Shown here: in pieces, positions 32,360-45,400 of the stretch
How the letters are laid out: each line of letters begins with the position of its first letter
Numbering within the stretch: the first letter of the stretch is position 1
Source: Xenopus tropicalis
Lineage: Eukaryota > Chordata > Amphibia > Anura > Pipidae
Reading direction: 5' to 3'
Assembly (NCBI RefSeq): GCF_000004195.4
Contig: NC_030683.2
Location: forward strand, 75,921,764 to 75,985,763
DNA length: 64,000 nt
The notes under the pieces: model-generated
The model's input: only the letters and a program-made list of their open reading frames with translations
The model's database searches: none
What the model was told of the DNA's origin: nothing
Made by a program: the position numbers and the translations under genes

Positions 32360-32588
32360 TAGTGATGATTGAATCTCTCCCATTTAAGTTGGCTAAAGAA
32401 TTCGCAAAACTGCTAAAAAATTGGAGAAATGTGGCTACTGCACGTGCAAATTTTTTGACACAGCCGCAATTTTTTTTTCCCCAGAAACATTACTTATTTG
32501 ACACAACTGCAACTTTTTTTGGACACAACAGCATTTTTTTTTTTGCTGCAACAACTACATTTTCCTCACAAATGTGCTCATCACATTT
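32360..32588. mobile_element. hAT-type MITE (tagtgatgag family), decayed
   Basis: It starts tagtgatgattgaatctc and ends near tgctcatca. Interior blocks of the form gacacaactgcaactttttt match the family at 46102 and 50161. Confidence 0.65.
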
Positions 32589-32589
32589 C

Positions 32590-33340
32590 TGATATTTATT
32601 AAATGAATACTAAAAAGTGACTATTCAGCCTATCCATTATCAAAACAATTGATTGAAAATAAAAATATAGGTCTTGAATTCATAAATACATTTCATATAC
32701 AATTATTTTTACAACATGCCTTCATATGAAATTGTATTGTTTTTAAGGAGTAAAACTAAACATGTATTAATAAATATATTTTATTCTAATAGCATCAACA
32801 ATACTTTATGCAAAAAATGTATTCAAATACACAGTATGCTAGATATTTACGAGGTAAGGGGCCAGTAACAAAAAAAGTGAGAACCCTTCATTTACAGTTG
32901 TAATATACACTGTATGTGCTTGTAAACATGATGTGATTAAGTTAGGAGCTTTAATAAAGGATATATAAATAAGCTAAAATATATCCATGGGGGCTGCATT
33001 TCATAGACTAGTCCAGGGCAATGCCATTGCCCTGAGTGATAATATATAATAAGAACTTTGTTAAACTGTGCCATTCTATTCACTTTTAGGTAGCCGTCTT
33101 GTTTTTTTTTTCTTTTAAATATACATTTATTCCTTTCACCCATGTACAGCTCAAGGAACAGCTTGGTAAACACACAGCAAATGGATGTTATCATAAATTC
33201 AGCTATGTGTCAGGGGAGATCACAAGATCTTAGAAATCTACATCTTTGTTCTTTGAGACCTAACAACCACTTCATCTGTTGTCTTCTATGTATTCATACA
33301 AGGCTAACTTTAATAAGATAGTTGTATAAGCCTATTTTAC
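32590..33340. other. no gene recognised
   Basis: Nothing supportable seen. Confidence 0.5.
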
Positions 33341-33342
33341 AG

Positions 33343-33500
33343 TTAAGGGCGAAGACATACGGGTGATTAATCACGGCAACTTTTAAAAAAGTTAGCTTCG
33401 GCGACTTATAGTGGCAACTTTTGCACCATAGAATATTACAAAAGAAGCTGCAACTAATCATGCTGTGTTTTTGCATTGTCATGTGTGTCTTCGCCCTTAC
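33343..33500. mobile_element. small foldback MITE (aagggcgaagaca family)
   Basis: The left end taagggcgaagacatac and right end gtgtgtcttcgccctta form an inverted pair, and inner GCAACTTTT blocks are also inverted. About 158 bp, non-coding. Confidence 0.75.
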
Positions 33501-33886
33501 TCCTCATATGTTATGAGTGTACAATGAATTAAAACTGTGTCACCTTGACATATGATTATTATATAAATTAAGCCTAACTGAAGTGATATATAACTATCCC
33601 ATTGTAACTTGCCAATGTCTTATATAAGAGCTCAATAAACTTACATGTACTGCTTCAAGATTTGTCCCCAATCTATTTTTCTTCAGCAAGAGCTACTAAA
33701 TACTCAGGCAATCCTTGAGCAGCCATGTGTGCCAAGGAATTTTTGTGTCTGCCAATGCATTTTTTATTTGATATAATCTATATATGTAATGTAATGACTG
33801 ATTTGTTTCCATGCATGCTGAAAATGCTTTGAGATTTCAGATGATTTTAAATGACACTATGACTAAAGCACTCTAAGATCAGCATG

Positions 33887-34216
33887 TACAGGTATGGGAC
33901 CCATTATCCAGAATTCTCAGGACCTGGGGTTTTCTGGATAAGGGGTCCGTAATTCAGATCTCCTACCTTAAGTTTGCTAAAAAAAAAAATATTTAAACCA
34001 TAATTAAACCCACTAGGGTTGTTTTGGCTCCAATAAGAATTAATTATATCTTAGTTGGGATCAAGAACAAGGTACTGTTTTATTATTACAGAGAAAAAGG
34101 AACCATTTTTAAAAATGTGAATAATTTGATTAAAATGGTGTCTATGGGAGATGGCCTCTCCGTAATTTGGAACTTTCTGGATAATGGGTTTCCAGATAAG
34201 GGGTCCGATACCTGTA
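33887..34216. mobile_element. MITE in the 3' flank of the NXPE-like gene
   Basis: The ends tacaggtatgggacccatta and ccgatacctgta form a 330-bp foldback element of the same family as 13988-14286. It starts 40 bases past the stop codon of the NXPE-like gene. On the gene strand it supplies an AATAAA (34084-34079), which may serve as the poly-adenylation signal. Confidence 0.85.
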
Positions 34217-34256
34217 CTTCTAAAATAAGTTTTAGATGAGAATATGATTCTGAACA

Positions 34257-34804
34257 CTAATCTGTAGCTTGTGTAAAAGACATGCTTATAATGTTCTCAA
34301 GAACTTCTACCGGTGGATGTATAACATTGCAGGCATATGCTATGGTCATGTCTAAAGCATCAACAAATCCAACATTTAATCCGTGAAAAATTTCCCTGAG
34401 CACATGATATTGGATATGACCATGGAAGTCACTAAACCTTTCCATATCAATGTCCATATCCCTGGCATTCTCTTCTTTAATAATGACCTTGGTGTGTGGA
34501 CTTCTAATAAACAATCGTTCTATTGCTCTGCGAACATTGAAAGCAGCTTTAATAAAAATGCGAAAGTTGAAAGGTCTGAAATGCTGACCCATAGTGAGAA
34601 TTATTATAGTGTTTATTCCTCCTCCAATTTGGTCAATCTGACGAGCCATGTAAGCATCTTCTTTTATTGAGTAGAATGTCTTGCTTACAAATGGAAAGGT
34701 GTGCTTTTTCCACTGGACAAAAATAAAGTTTTCTAGGTTAATTGCTAGAAGTGTCTTTTGCCAGGACTGCATCTCATCTTCTGTGTGATTGAAATAATCC
34801 AAAA
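34257..34804 (-). CDS. nxpe-like: NXPE-like coding exon 5 (PC-esterase C-terminal part and stop)
   Basis: Acceptor tattcttattttag before 34804. It encodes (F)LDYFNHTEDEMQSWQKTLL, GQHFRPFNFRIFIKAAFNVR and RLFIRSPHTKVIIKEENARD. It then gives ERFSDFHGHIQYHVLREIF, VGFVDALDMTIAYACNVIHP and SMSFTQATD before TAG at 34259-34257. The Asp in DALDMT and the His in VIHPP are the expected remaining catalytic residues. Confidence 0.93.
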
Positions 34805-37800
34805 CTAAAATAAGAATATAAATGAAATGTTAAGATACGATTCTGATGGGGGTATGTAACATTGCAAATTTGCTCTGGGTCATTTAACACATACAAACCT
34901 AAACTACCGTATATACTCGAGTATAAGCCGATCCGAATATAAGCCGAGGTACCTAATTTTACCTAAGAAAACTGGAAAAACTTATTGACTCGAGTATAAG
35001 CCTAGGGTGGGAAATGCAGCAGCTACTGCTAAGTTTCATCAAAATAAATACCAATAAAATTACATTAATTGAGGCATCAGAGGGGTATATGTTTTTAAAT
35101 ATTTATTTCAAAGAAAAACAGTAAACTAGCTCTGTAAGTGGAGAAGAGGGTCAACAAAAACAACAGGCACTGGAGGGTCTGGTTGAGGGAGACCTAATTT
35201 GCACACAAAGGACACAAGGTGCTAGTCTGGAGGGACCCATGGCACCCGACTCGCGTATAAGCCGAGGGTGACTTTTTGAGTACATTTTGGGTGCTGAAAA
35301 ACTAGGCTTATATTCAAGTATATACAGTAAGTTTGTTTTCATACAGCAGAGCAGTAAAAGCTACATACATGCTAACTAACTTCTTTGTTATACTATAATT
35401 AGGGCAAACTTTGTAACTATTTAGGGGAGTAAATACAGAGAAAGCAAACCCTACAGTTGCAGAGGGGCCTAGGAGTGAAGAGGACTCTAAGGCACAAATT
35501 AATGCCCAATTTCAATATATCATGGTAGAATAAGTCAAATTACAAATTTTCGGGGGCCTTAAATTGAAGATGCTGTGGGGCTCAGTAACATCTAGTTATG
35601 CCTCTGTGCCTTTTATTATATTATCCCATGGTGACTGCCATTTGTTGCCTATTTTTGGTTAAAATAGTATACCTAATATTAAAAAAGTTAAAATGTATTT
35701 ACCTTTTTCACAATCCTTATGTCATAACAAAAGATTCAGTGTTTATAGGCAGTTAGGTAATGTATGTGGTTTTGACCATGGAGTACTTACATTTCATTGA
35801 TTCCGCAAAATGTCTTATGTATTGCCGTACTGTGGAGTCCCCAATAAGGAAAACCTTTTTTCCCTTAAGGAAACGCTTGAGCTTTTCATTTTCATTAAAT
35901 AAATTCATTTTGCAGTGGACAGGATTCCATATATTATGAGAAAAATATCCACTTGGAATAGGATAGTAGAATCCTCTGTTACAACTTTTGGTTGGTGGAA
36001 TAAGTGTTTCTAAAAAGAGGAAAATAACCATTCATAAATAATAGATTCAAAGTTAAAACACATGACATATGCTTTATTATTATTTCAGTAAGCATTACTA
36101 AAAATAATTAGTGATGAGTGAATTTTTTTTCGGCAGGCATGGATTAGCAGTGAATTTCTGCATTTCGCCATTGGCAAATTGTTTTGAGAAACTTCTGCAA
36201 AAATTTGCCGCAGAAAAATTTGTTGCGTGTCAAAAGAAGTCACAGTCGCATAAAAATGGGCGCGACCACATAAAAAAAAGCCACGGGCGACATAAAACAG
36301 ACACACAAAAAAGTTGCTTGACAAACACATTTTGCGTGAATTGTCACGACTTTTTCGTAGCCGTTACGATTTGCTCGTATATTGTTGTGGCTTTTTCGTA
36401 TTGAGCGCTTGTAAACGGCGGGCAAACCTTTCAGACTTTGCATGATTTTGGAAGCTTCCTATAGGACTCAATGGCACTCTGCAGCTCCAACCTGGCCCAA
36501 GGAAAGTCACGATACTGAAGCTTGAATGAATCCGAAACTTTTGTATTTGGCGCGACGGCTATGAAAAAGTTGCGACAATTTACGAAAAAATTGCAAAATA
36601 CCAATCATTACGAAAAAAACGCATTCGGGCGCTTTTCGGACGTTCGTGGATTAGTAAATGTGCCCCTAAATTGTGCAAAACTATAAGTTCCATGCAGGAT
36701 GCTGCCATCCATACAGAGCAATTTGACAAAACTGGAAAACTGGACAGCAAAATGGAAAATGAGGTTGAATGTTGACCAGTGCAAAGTTATGCACTTTACC
36801 ATTTAATGTATAAGTTGCATTTATATTATTTCTAACAGTGTTTTGGGGGGATCCTTAATTGAGAATGATCTGGGGATTTTTGTAGATAACAAGTTGTCTA
36901 ATTCCAGGCAGTGTCATTCTGTGGCTACTAAAGCAAATAAAGTGCTGTCTTGTATAAAAAAGGGCATTGACTCAAGGGATGAAAACCTAATTTTGCCTCT
37001 TTATAGGTCCCTGGTAAGGCCTCACCTTGAGTATGCAGTGCAGTTTTGGGCTCCAGTCCTTAAGAAGGATATTAATGAGCTGGAGAGAGTGCAGAGATGT
37101 GCAACTAAACTGGTAAAGGGGATGGAAGATTTAAACTCTGAGGTTTCATTCAAGGTTGGGGTTGTTTTCTCTGGAAAAGAGGCGCTTGCGAGGGGACATG
37201 ATTACTCTGTACAAGTACATTAGAGAGGATTATAGGGAGATAGGGGATTTTCTTTTTTCCCATAAAAATGATCAGCGCACCAGAGGTCACCCCTTTTAGA
37301 TTAGAGGAACAAAACTTCCATTTGAAGCAGCGTAGGTGGTTTTTCACAGTGAGGTCAGTGAGGTTGTAGAATGTCCTTCCTAGTAATGTTGTTATGGCAA
37401 ATTCTGTTAATGCCTTTAATTGGGGCTTGGATATCCAGGGCTATTGTGATGCTAATATCTACAGTTAGTATTGATGTTGGGTTTATAGGGTTTATGTATG
37501 TGATAGTATAGATAGGTCAATATAGCTTTAAGTGTGCTTGGTTTACTTGGAAGGGTTGCACTTGATGGACTCTGGTCTTTTGTCAACCCTATGTAACTAT
37601 ATTCCATGTATGACAGAAACGAAGTGTTAACTAGAACTTTTGCACTGCATCAAGCAATGGCTTTGGCATAAGATATCCTATTCTGATATTTGTCCACTGA
37701 CCAGGACCACAGTTTCTGTTATGCACAGAAACATTGCCTTTCAAACCACTCAGTCAGTATAAATAGATTTGAAACCCAATTAGAGCATGTATAATGCAAT

Positions 37801-39398
37801 ACTAACATACACATTTTTAGAATTCTATTAACACCTTAATTACATAGTCATCATGCTGAGGCATCAAAGGTAATAGAGTATGTACAAACAGCTACCTTTA
37901 TCACAATAAGCACAATAAGCAAAATAAGGCAAAAGGCAGTCCACAATCTTATGATTATAAGTTGTTTTTCTCCCTTAAGTTATGCAAAACAGTATGTGTG
38001 TCCACTCCCTCTCTGTGAATGTTTGATAACCCTGCCCATATATAGGTACATCCCATAACACTGTCATCTTTGTTTCTTTTGCTGGTATTGATGCTATCAC
38101 GTGGACTGGTATAAGGGATTGTGGAGGCTTAGTCCAGAACATTATGTTGCAAAGGTTCCAACATAAAAAAAAAAATCATCTGTGAATGCAAATAGCAACA
38201 CAGCATACAGTATATCTTTGGATTCCCTACCAGCCACACCAACAGTTTTAGTTCTTACAAAGAATGTTTTTATTAAACCCATGTTAGCAATATGAAGGCT
38301 GCTTTTTGTTGAGGATATAAACACTCCCTAGATTTCCCAAGTATGTATTTCTAAATAGATTGCAGATGCAAGATAATTCCTTCATATAAATTATCCGCAG
38401 TAGCCATATGTCAGACATTCCTTATAACATTCTGAGATTGCTATATAATTTATAGCAGTGCAATTAAACTCCAAAAGCATATATAATTGTTTACAGCTTT
38501 TAAAATCATGTTTAACCCACTGGGTTTAGTTGCACTACACTAAGTGGCCCATTCATGAAAGCACACATTTTTTTTTCATAAAAAAAATCGTATTATTTCT
38601 AATTTATAGAACTTTTCGTAATGACCACAATAATATTGTTAAAATTACGCAACTTTTTCATGGTTTGCGTTAACTTCCACGAATTTTTCATAAAGACTAC
38701 GACCATTTCGGAATTTATTCAAGCTTTGGTATCGGGACTATCTTTTGGTCAGGTTGGATATGTAGAGTGCCATTGAGTCCTATGGAAGGCTTCCAAAATC
38801 ATACATTGAAGTTTCAAAGCCATAAAGGTTTTTGCACCATTTACAATCGTTCGGATCCGAAAATTTTGTGACTTTCGGATCGCAACCACAATATTTTCGT
38901 AAGACCAAGAAAACAATTTTTGCAACATTTTCGCACATTAGAAATTATCGTGGTTACTCCGAATTTTCTCCAGTCGTGCTTTTAACCACACAAAATTTGT
39001 GGTTTCATGAAAAGGCCCCTAATAGTGTATAGGTAAGCAACTAATTTTTTCCTAAAGTGTAACTTTATATCCAGGAATTGCGCGATCTCCAGATTACTTT
39101 CCTTGCTGATGATATAGAATCAACATTGGTGGTAAGCACAGTGTAGATGCATATGGTGACAGGCCAAAAAAGACATTCAAGTGTAAAGGGACAAGGATGG
39201 ATTCTCATTGGACTATCCTCCGGCATCAGTTATGCAGCTATGTTGGCCCTAGAGGATGTAGAAAAAGCTTTATGTTCTCTTTAATTCATTCTAGGTTCCT
39301 AAAGTAACATTACCCTGTAAACAGCATTTCCAGGAACCAGTGGTAGTTTATATCATAATAAGTTACCTATTTAGGAATCTTACCAAATAGGCATATAT

Positions 39399-39435
<37 letters not shown>

Positions 39436-42400
39436 GCAGTAAATATTGTCCTTTTGAATCTTTTACCATGAGCCATCATTTTGCGATTGTCTTTATGCCC
39501 CCAAGAGATCACCTGACAGGAAATGTTGAATCGCATGGCCCTTAGTACTTAAAATGGCAGGTCTTCTATTTAGAATTTTTTAATGGTACATACTACTATA
39601 AGGGTTTGTATTTTTACTGAGTGAGGAATTCCCCTCTTTTTTCTATAGCCATCTTGCCTTTGAAAGAGACAAGATATTAACCCTAATGTGCCTTGTATCG
39701 CCTAGTGTAATTTGTAGAAATATGAAGTATGCTTGAAGAGTACTAATTTTTTTATAGCAAATTTTGTGTTCTCTGAGTAAATATAATATAATTTTATTTT
39801 GTGAAATCATATCTGTGGTTTTAATAACATGACTGTATTTGGTATCTATTCTATGCTGCTGAAATTTAGAACATTTTTAGAAATTATTTAATAAGAAGAA
39901 ACTTACTTCCACAGCTGGAAACACTGATGGTCTTAAAGTCTTTAGAAATTTCCACACCAATGTTTGACCTAAAAATGATATGTTAAACAGAAACATGCTG
40001 GTTAATATACAAAGCACAATATTTGCATGATGTCTTGCACTGGGAAGACACTGGTTGTAATCAAAGTATAAAGGTACCTCCACACCTATTAATCTGTTAA
40101 TCCTCTTTTGAAAGTATACCATACATTGATCATAAAATATTAAACTGCTGTGTAAGGACTGAGTGAGTTGCAGTCCATCACAAGGTAACTAGTCTGAACT
40201 AATTGTAGGACAGCAATGTAAATGAAACTAGGCCCAGATTTGTGGGTAGGCCCCACAGATCGAACCTAGGGCGGAAAAGATCTGGGAGTGGCATGCCACC
40301 AGCTGGCTGCATATGAACTGGTGCTGGTGAAGCAGCCGGGAGGTGCATGCGAGTGTCCCCAACTAGCAGCCGGGAGGTGTGTGAGCGGGGCTGTAGCACG
40401 GTAGATTTTCTATTGATTTTATGATTTACAATATATACATCTGCTTTGACATATGAATCAAATCTTAGGTTTGAGTCAAGTAAAAGCAGCAGATTTTGGG
40501 ACAGCTATTGTCTAGTGTTCAAGGTACAATGTTTTTGTTCTATGTATATTGCTGGGTAAACAGTAAACACAGGTATTGTTACCCAGCAAATATCCTTGGA
40601 ATAAACAAACAGACAGCATATAGACAATACACTTTATGTACAACATATTTGAGCAACAAATAAGGCCTTCTAAGTCTAGTTAATAGGTTTTGTTCATGAC
40701 AAAAGTTTGTACACAAGTCAGCACTTGGTGTTGGGGGTTTGCTAAGAACTCTACTATAAAAAGGAGCCTCCACCATGTGTCGGGAGCTTCGCCTAGGACT
40801 CCTGAATGAGTGCCGGGACATTTGGATCATCGCTTGGTTATCGGGAACCTGAAGGTCTTGCGCCAAAGGTTGTGGGGCTCCCCGATTGTGCTGAATTGTG
40901 CAGAACTGGCTATACTTGTAACTAATCATACTAAGATAAGTAAATCTATTTAATTCTATTATTACTTGTGTGTGTGTAAGTTATTGCTCACTAACAGTCT
41001 ATCAGAAGGTTTAATCATTGATCCTGCATATTTATTAATATTTGTCATTAATGTCAATTAATACAAATTATTAATATTAATAAAGGTTCACCCCCTTTAT
41101 TACATTTGGTGTAGTCGGCAGGATTAACCCTTTTGATGCTGGGAAGTGCAGTAATAACTTGTATAGAAATTGTAGAATTTATAGTGCAGCTTTGTATGGT
41201 AGTGTAGTGGCAGTATTGTAGTGGCTTGTGCAGGGCAAACATACTGTTGAAAGTTAGCAATAATGTTCTGTTGGTTGAAAAACAAAGTTAGAGGGGTAGA
41301 TGATCAAACGAGCAACCTTCCCACATGGGCTAGTTCCGGACCCTGGACCCATGTTGCTCGGGATGTGATAGGAGATCAGCAACTCTCTCAGGTGACTCAA
41401 CCCCATCACCTGTTGCTGAATTTGGATTTGTCTATGTGTTCCAAGGAGCTGAAGTCCTCAGCACAATTGGGTTGGTTGTGTTTTCAGGCGCTCAGGGAGG
41501 AGACAGTCCAAAGGGAGGCAGTTGAGCTTGAGCTGCAGGCAGTTAAAGATCAACTAGCCACAATGAGAGAATGTTTGCTCTCCTCATTAGCACACAATGA
41601 GGAGTTGGAGATAGAATTTACAAAATATGTGGTAAGAACTATGAGTAAAAAGCACCATAGAAAAGGGACAGAACAAGCAGAAAATGGTGTAAGAGTAAGA
41701 ACTCTTGTAAGTAAAAGAGACTAAGGGTGTGATTTATTTCTCAAGATAGAGAAACAAAATAAATGTTACATTGTGTTAAATTGTACTGTATGTTAATGTC
41801 ATATGTTTTTCTGTTTCAGGATTTAAGAATCTGATTATTTTGAGTTAATATGGTTTTTGATAACAGGCATCAAGAGTTGATGGATCCATTATTTTTGACA
41901 CTTTTTGTTTTGTTTTTTAAGTGCACAAATTTGTGCGTAAAGGCCTTAAGACATGTCTGTTTTTGTTAAAAAAAAAAGTTTAACAATGAAACTTGAAAGT
42001 TTTTAACACTTTTTGTTGTATGTTTCTGAGAATGTGTGGGCCCACATGCATGTTGTTATGGTTTGTCTTGTCTTAATTGTGACAATGACTTAAATGTGAC
42101 AGTGACTGAAAAATTCTTGACAAAGTAATACAAAATTAAGAAAGTTGTTAAAGTTGACTAAACAGATGTTAAATGCTAAGAACTGATGTTGCCTTGATCT
42201 TTTGTTTTATAGATGTTTATCAAGTGCATTAACAAATGGGTTAATAGCAAAACAATTGACAGCAAACAAGGATTTGGACATTGTTAATCTTGAATGGACA
42301 TCAGTACAAAGTATTGAAGAACCTGGAATTCAGTTGAATGGTGACTTGGAAACTTAAATGGACATTGGTTTTGGACTTTATAAATGAATACTTATGTTTT

Positions 42401-45400
42401 GTTCAACTGTTTCTACAGACTGAAATTAGCATTGCATACACTATTGTACTAATGGTAATAGGAATGTTACATGAACTGTAAAGTGCTAGTTAGTGGGTTT
42501 TAGAGCACAGGCAGCACAGCTGAACTGTATATCTCCTATGGTATATAATATTGTGCAGTGAACCTGCAGTATAGAGCAGGCCCTGGCTGACAATCTGTAG
42601 ATTTAGGCAAATGCCAGAGGTGCTGCTGTAAGATGCCATAGACAGTCACTATTTATTGGGCTGGTGGGGTCTGTTTGGGTCTCTGTGTATTTGAAATGCC
42701 AGGGTCTATTTTGAAATTAGTGTCAACAAAACTCTTTGATAAAACAGAAAGAGTGAAATTTATTATTCTGAGGGAGAAATTGTTATGTGAAACTAACAAT
42801 GTCTGTAGACAAGCAATATGGTATAATTGTTGTAAGTGTGAATAGGGTAATGTCATTTTATGAGTTAGTACTATGATATCAATGGAGTTAGCTGAATGTT
42901 GGCTGTAAGAGAGTTTGGACAACTCTATATGATTGAAGTGAAAGCTTTTTAAAGACTACAAGTTAATACACAATTCTGCTGAGGGACACAGTTGTTTATA
43001 AGAAGTCACTATTAGACTTGATAGTATCATCCCAAGTGATTTGAATGCCCTGGGTGATTTGTGGCCTTATGGGTGGAATTTGTGGCTACTAGTGATAGAC
43101 TGATATTTTAGAAAAGCATTGGCAGAATGTGTATTGAGGTTAAAACTCTGCTGAAAGGAATTCAGTTGTCATTTGGTCTATAAGAGGGGGGTAAGGTAGA
43201 AACAAAGTGCATGGCAGATACATAATATAGTAAACATATTGCTTATCAAAGAGGCACTGTTTAACTATGTGAGCTGTAAAGCCTGCAATGAAACCTGCCC
43301 TTGGCCTAATTGATTTGAGCAGCTGATAGCCTATAATGAAAATGCAGAGCAAGAGGGATGCCTATACATGTTTGCCTCATGTTTGCCCAAGATATGTATC
43401 TACAAGTAGACACAGATTTTCTCACTGGACAGAAATCATTATAGAGGTGTTTTATGACTTGGGATGTAGGTGAGATTTGTTTAATCTTTTGTTAAATGTA
43501 GTGTCCTTCAGTCAGAATTACAGTAATTAATTGTTTATTTGTTTAGGGTAATGGGGACAACCAGTGAATGCATATATTGCATTGAATGCAGCATTGTATG
43601 TTATCTGTATTAGAGGACTTACCAATTTGTATACTGTTGGTTATTATTATCAAATCAGTATATTTTGTAAATCAAGGGGTGGAATGTAGCACGGTGGATT
43701 TTCTATTGATTTTATGATTTACAATATATACATCTGCTTTGACATATGAATCAAATCTTAGGTTTGAGTCAAGTAAAAGCAGCAGATTTTGGGACAGCTA
43801 TTGTCTAGTGTTCAAGGTACAATGTTTTTGTTCTATGTATATTGCTGGGTAAACAGTAAACACAGGTATTGTTACCCAGCAAATATCCTTGGAATAAACA
43901 AACAGACAGCATATAGACAATACACTTTATGTACAACATATTTGAGCAACAAATAAGGCCTTCTAAGTCTAGTTAATAGGTTTTGTTCATGACAAAAGTT
44001 TGTACACAAGTCAGCACTTGGTGTTGGGGGTTTGCTAAGAACTCTACTATAAAAAGGAGCCTCCACCATGTGTCGGGAGCTTCGCCTAGGACTCCTGAAT
44101 GAGTGCCGGGACATTTGGATCATCGCTTGGTTATCGGGAACCTGAAGGTCTTGCGCCAAAGGTTGTGGGGCTCCCCGATTGTGCTGAATTGTGCAGAACT
44201 GGCTATACTTGTAACTAATCATACTAAGATAAGTAAATCTATTTAATTCTATTATTACTTGTGTGTGTGTAAGTTATTGCTCACTAACAGTCTATCAGAA
44301 GGTTTAATCATTGATCCTGCATATTTATTAATATTTGTCATTAATGTCAATTAATACAAATTATTAATATTAATAAAGGTTCACCCCCTTTATTACAGGA
44401 GCGATGAGGCGTGGTCTGAGGGTGGCCTAGGGGCGCCCTATCATTAAATCTGGCCCTGAATGAGACATCTAACTTGGCTATTAAAAACTGGAATTGGTGT
44501 CAGAATCTAGCACTGAAGCTGTGAGTTTCATAGACGTCAGGTGTTCACATTCCATTATGAGGCAGAGTAGAGAGATTATGTTATAATAGAAGCCTGTGAT
44601 TAATGAGGCCTTTAGTAAATATGGGTGTGTTTTGAAGTAACCTTTTGTATGAATGCATTACATTGTTATCAGAATAATGTAAACCCAGTAAAATAACAAG
44701 AGTATGGGTATGTGCTTACCAAGCTTGGGAGTAACCCTATGATGATTTTTAAATCTTGCGGCACTGCTGTTTTATACCTTGTTGTAAATATTTTGAGCTA
44801 GTAATCAAACTCTTTATTAAAGACACTTTTGAAGTTATTTACTATGTCTAGGAATGCAAGCACTAGAGCACTAAGGGGCATAAAGGCATGCCAACTTAGT
44901 GCTCATCTGCTCATCACATGCAGCAGAGGTCTGTCTGTGCCCTGCAACAGAGGGCAGCACTGGCAGAAACAAGGCAGCTCTGTCCTTTCCTGCTATAGGA
45001 ATGCAGAGACTTGCAGCTCCCATTGAATTAAGTTTGCATCCTGTCCTGCTGTTTGCAATCGGCCCCTTTGATCTTTGATTAAATGACTGGAAAACAGTCC
45101 ATGGAAGTGACAATAGAGAGAACAGACCCAACAGTTGCTGGAACCCAAGAATATAGTGGGCTTGCTGAGGATTCCAAATGCACTTAGTAAATGATTGACC
45201 CTTCCAAAGTTCTGGGAGAAGGGCATCCTATAAAGATTTTTTTATTACCCTGCTAGTAGCATTTACGACATTTGGACTTGGCATCACCATGAGAATAGTC
45301 ATAGTTTTTCCACCAAAACTTTTAATGAAAACTGTTTTAAAAATTGTGACACTTTATGATGTGTACTTTAGCTACTGGGTCAGCCTTTCCAAGCATAAAA

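Larger units (their letters stand above)
40392..44397 (+). mobile_element. young LTR element (ERV-like, no pol) in NXPE intron 2
   Basis: Two 713-bp LTRs (40392-41104 and 43685-44397) starting TGT and ending ACA flank a 2.58-kb interior. A PBS (41107-41125) follows the 5' LTR and a purine tract (aaggggtggaa, 43674-43684) precedes the 3' LTR. Flanks ggggc and ggagc form a 5-bp target duplication with one change. Only one LTR difference was noticed (40403 against 43696). No gag-pol-env is present; one 153-codon ORF lies near the 5' end. It stands antisense to the NXPE gene. I read it as a non-autonomous ERV-like element moved by a relative elsewhere. Confidence 0.88.
40229..44457. mobile_element. 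older repeat (aggcccagattt...aaatctggccct) split by the ERV-like element
   Basis: Left edge aggcccagatttgtgg, right edge attaaatctggccct. The text between is present only as 40229-40391 and 44398-44457; the 4-kb LTR element interrupts it. A G/C-rich interior (cagccgggaggtg twice) is seen on the left side. Confidence 0.55.

Noticed and set aside
40579..40929. 116-codon minus-strand ORF repeated at 43872-44222
   Set aside because: It lies within the LTRs and is identical only because the two LTRs are near-identical; antisense to the element, no domain.
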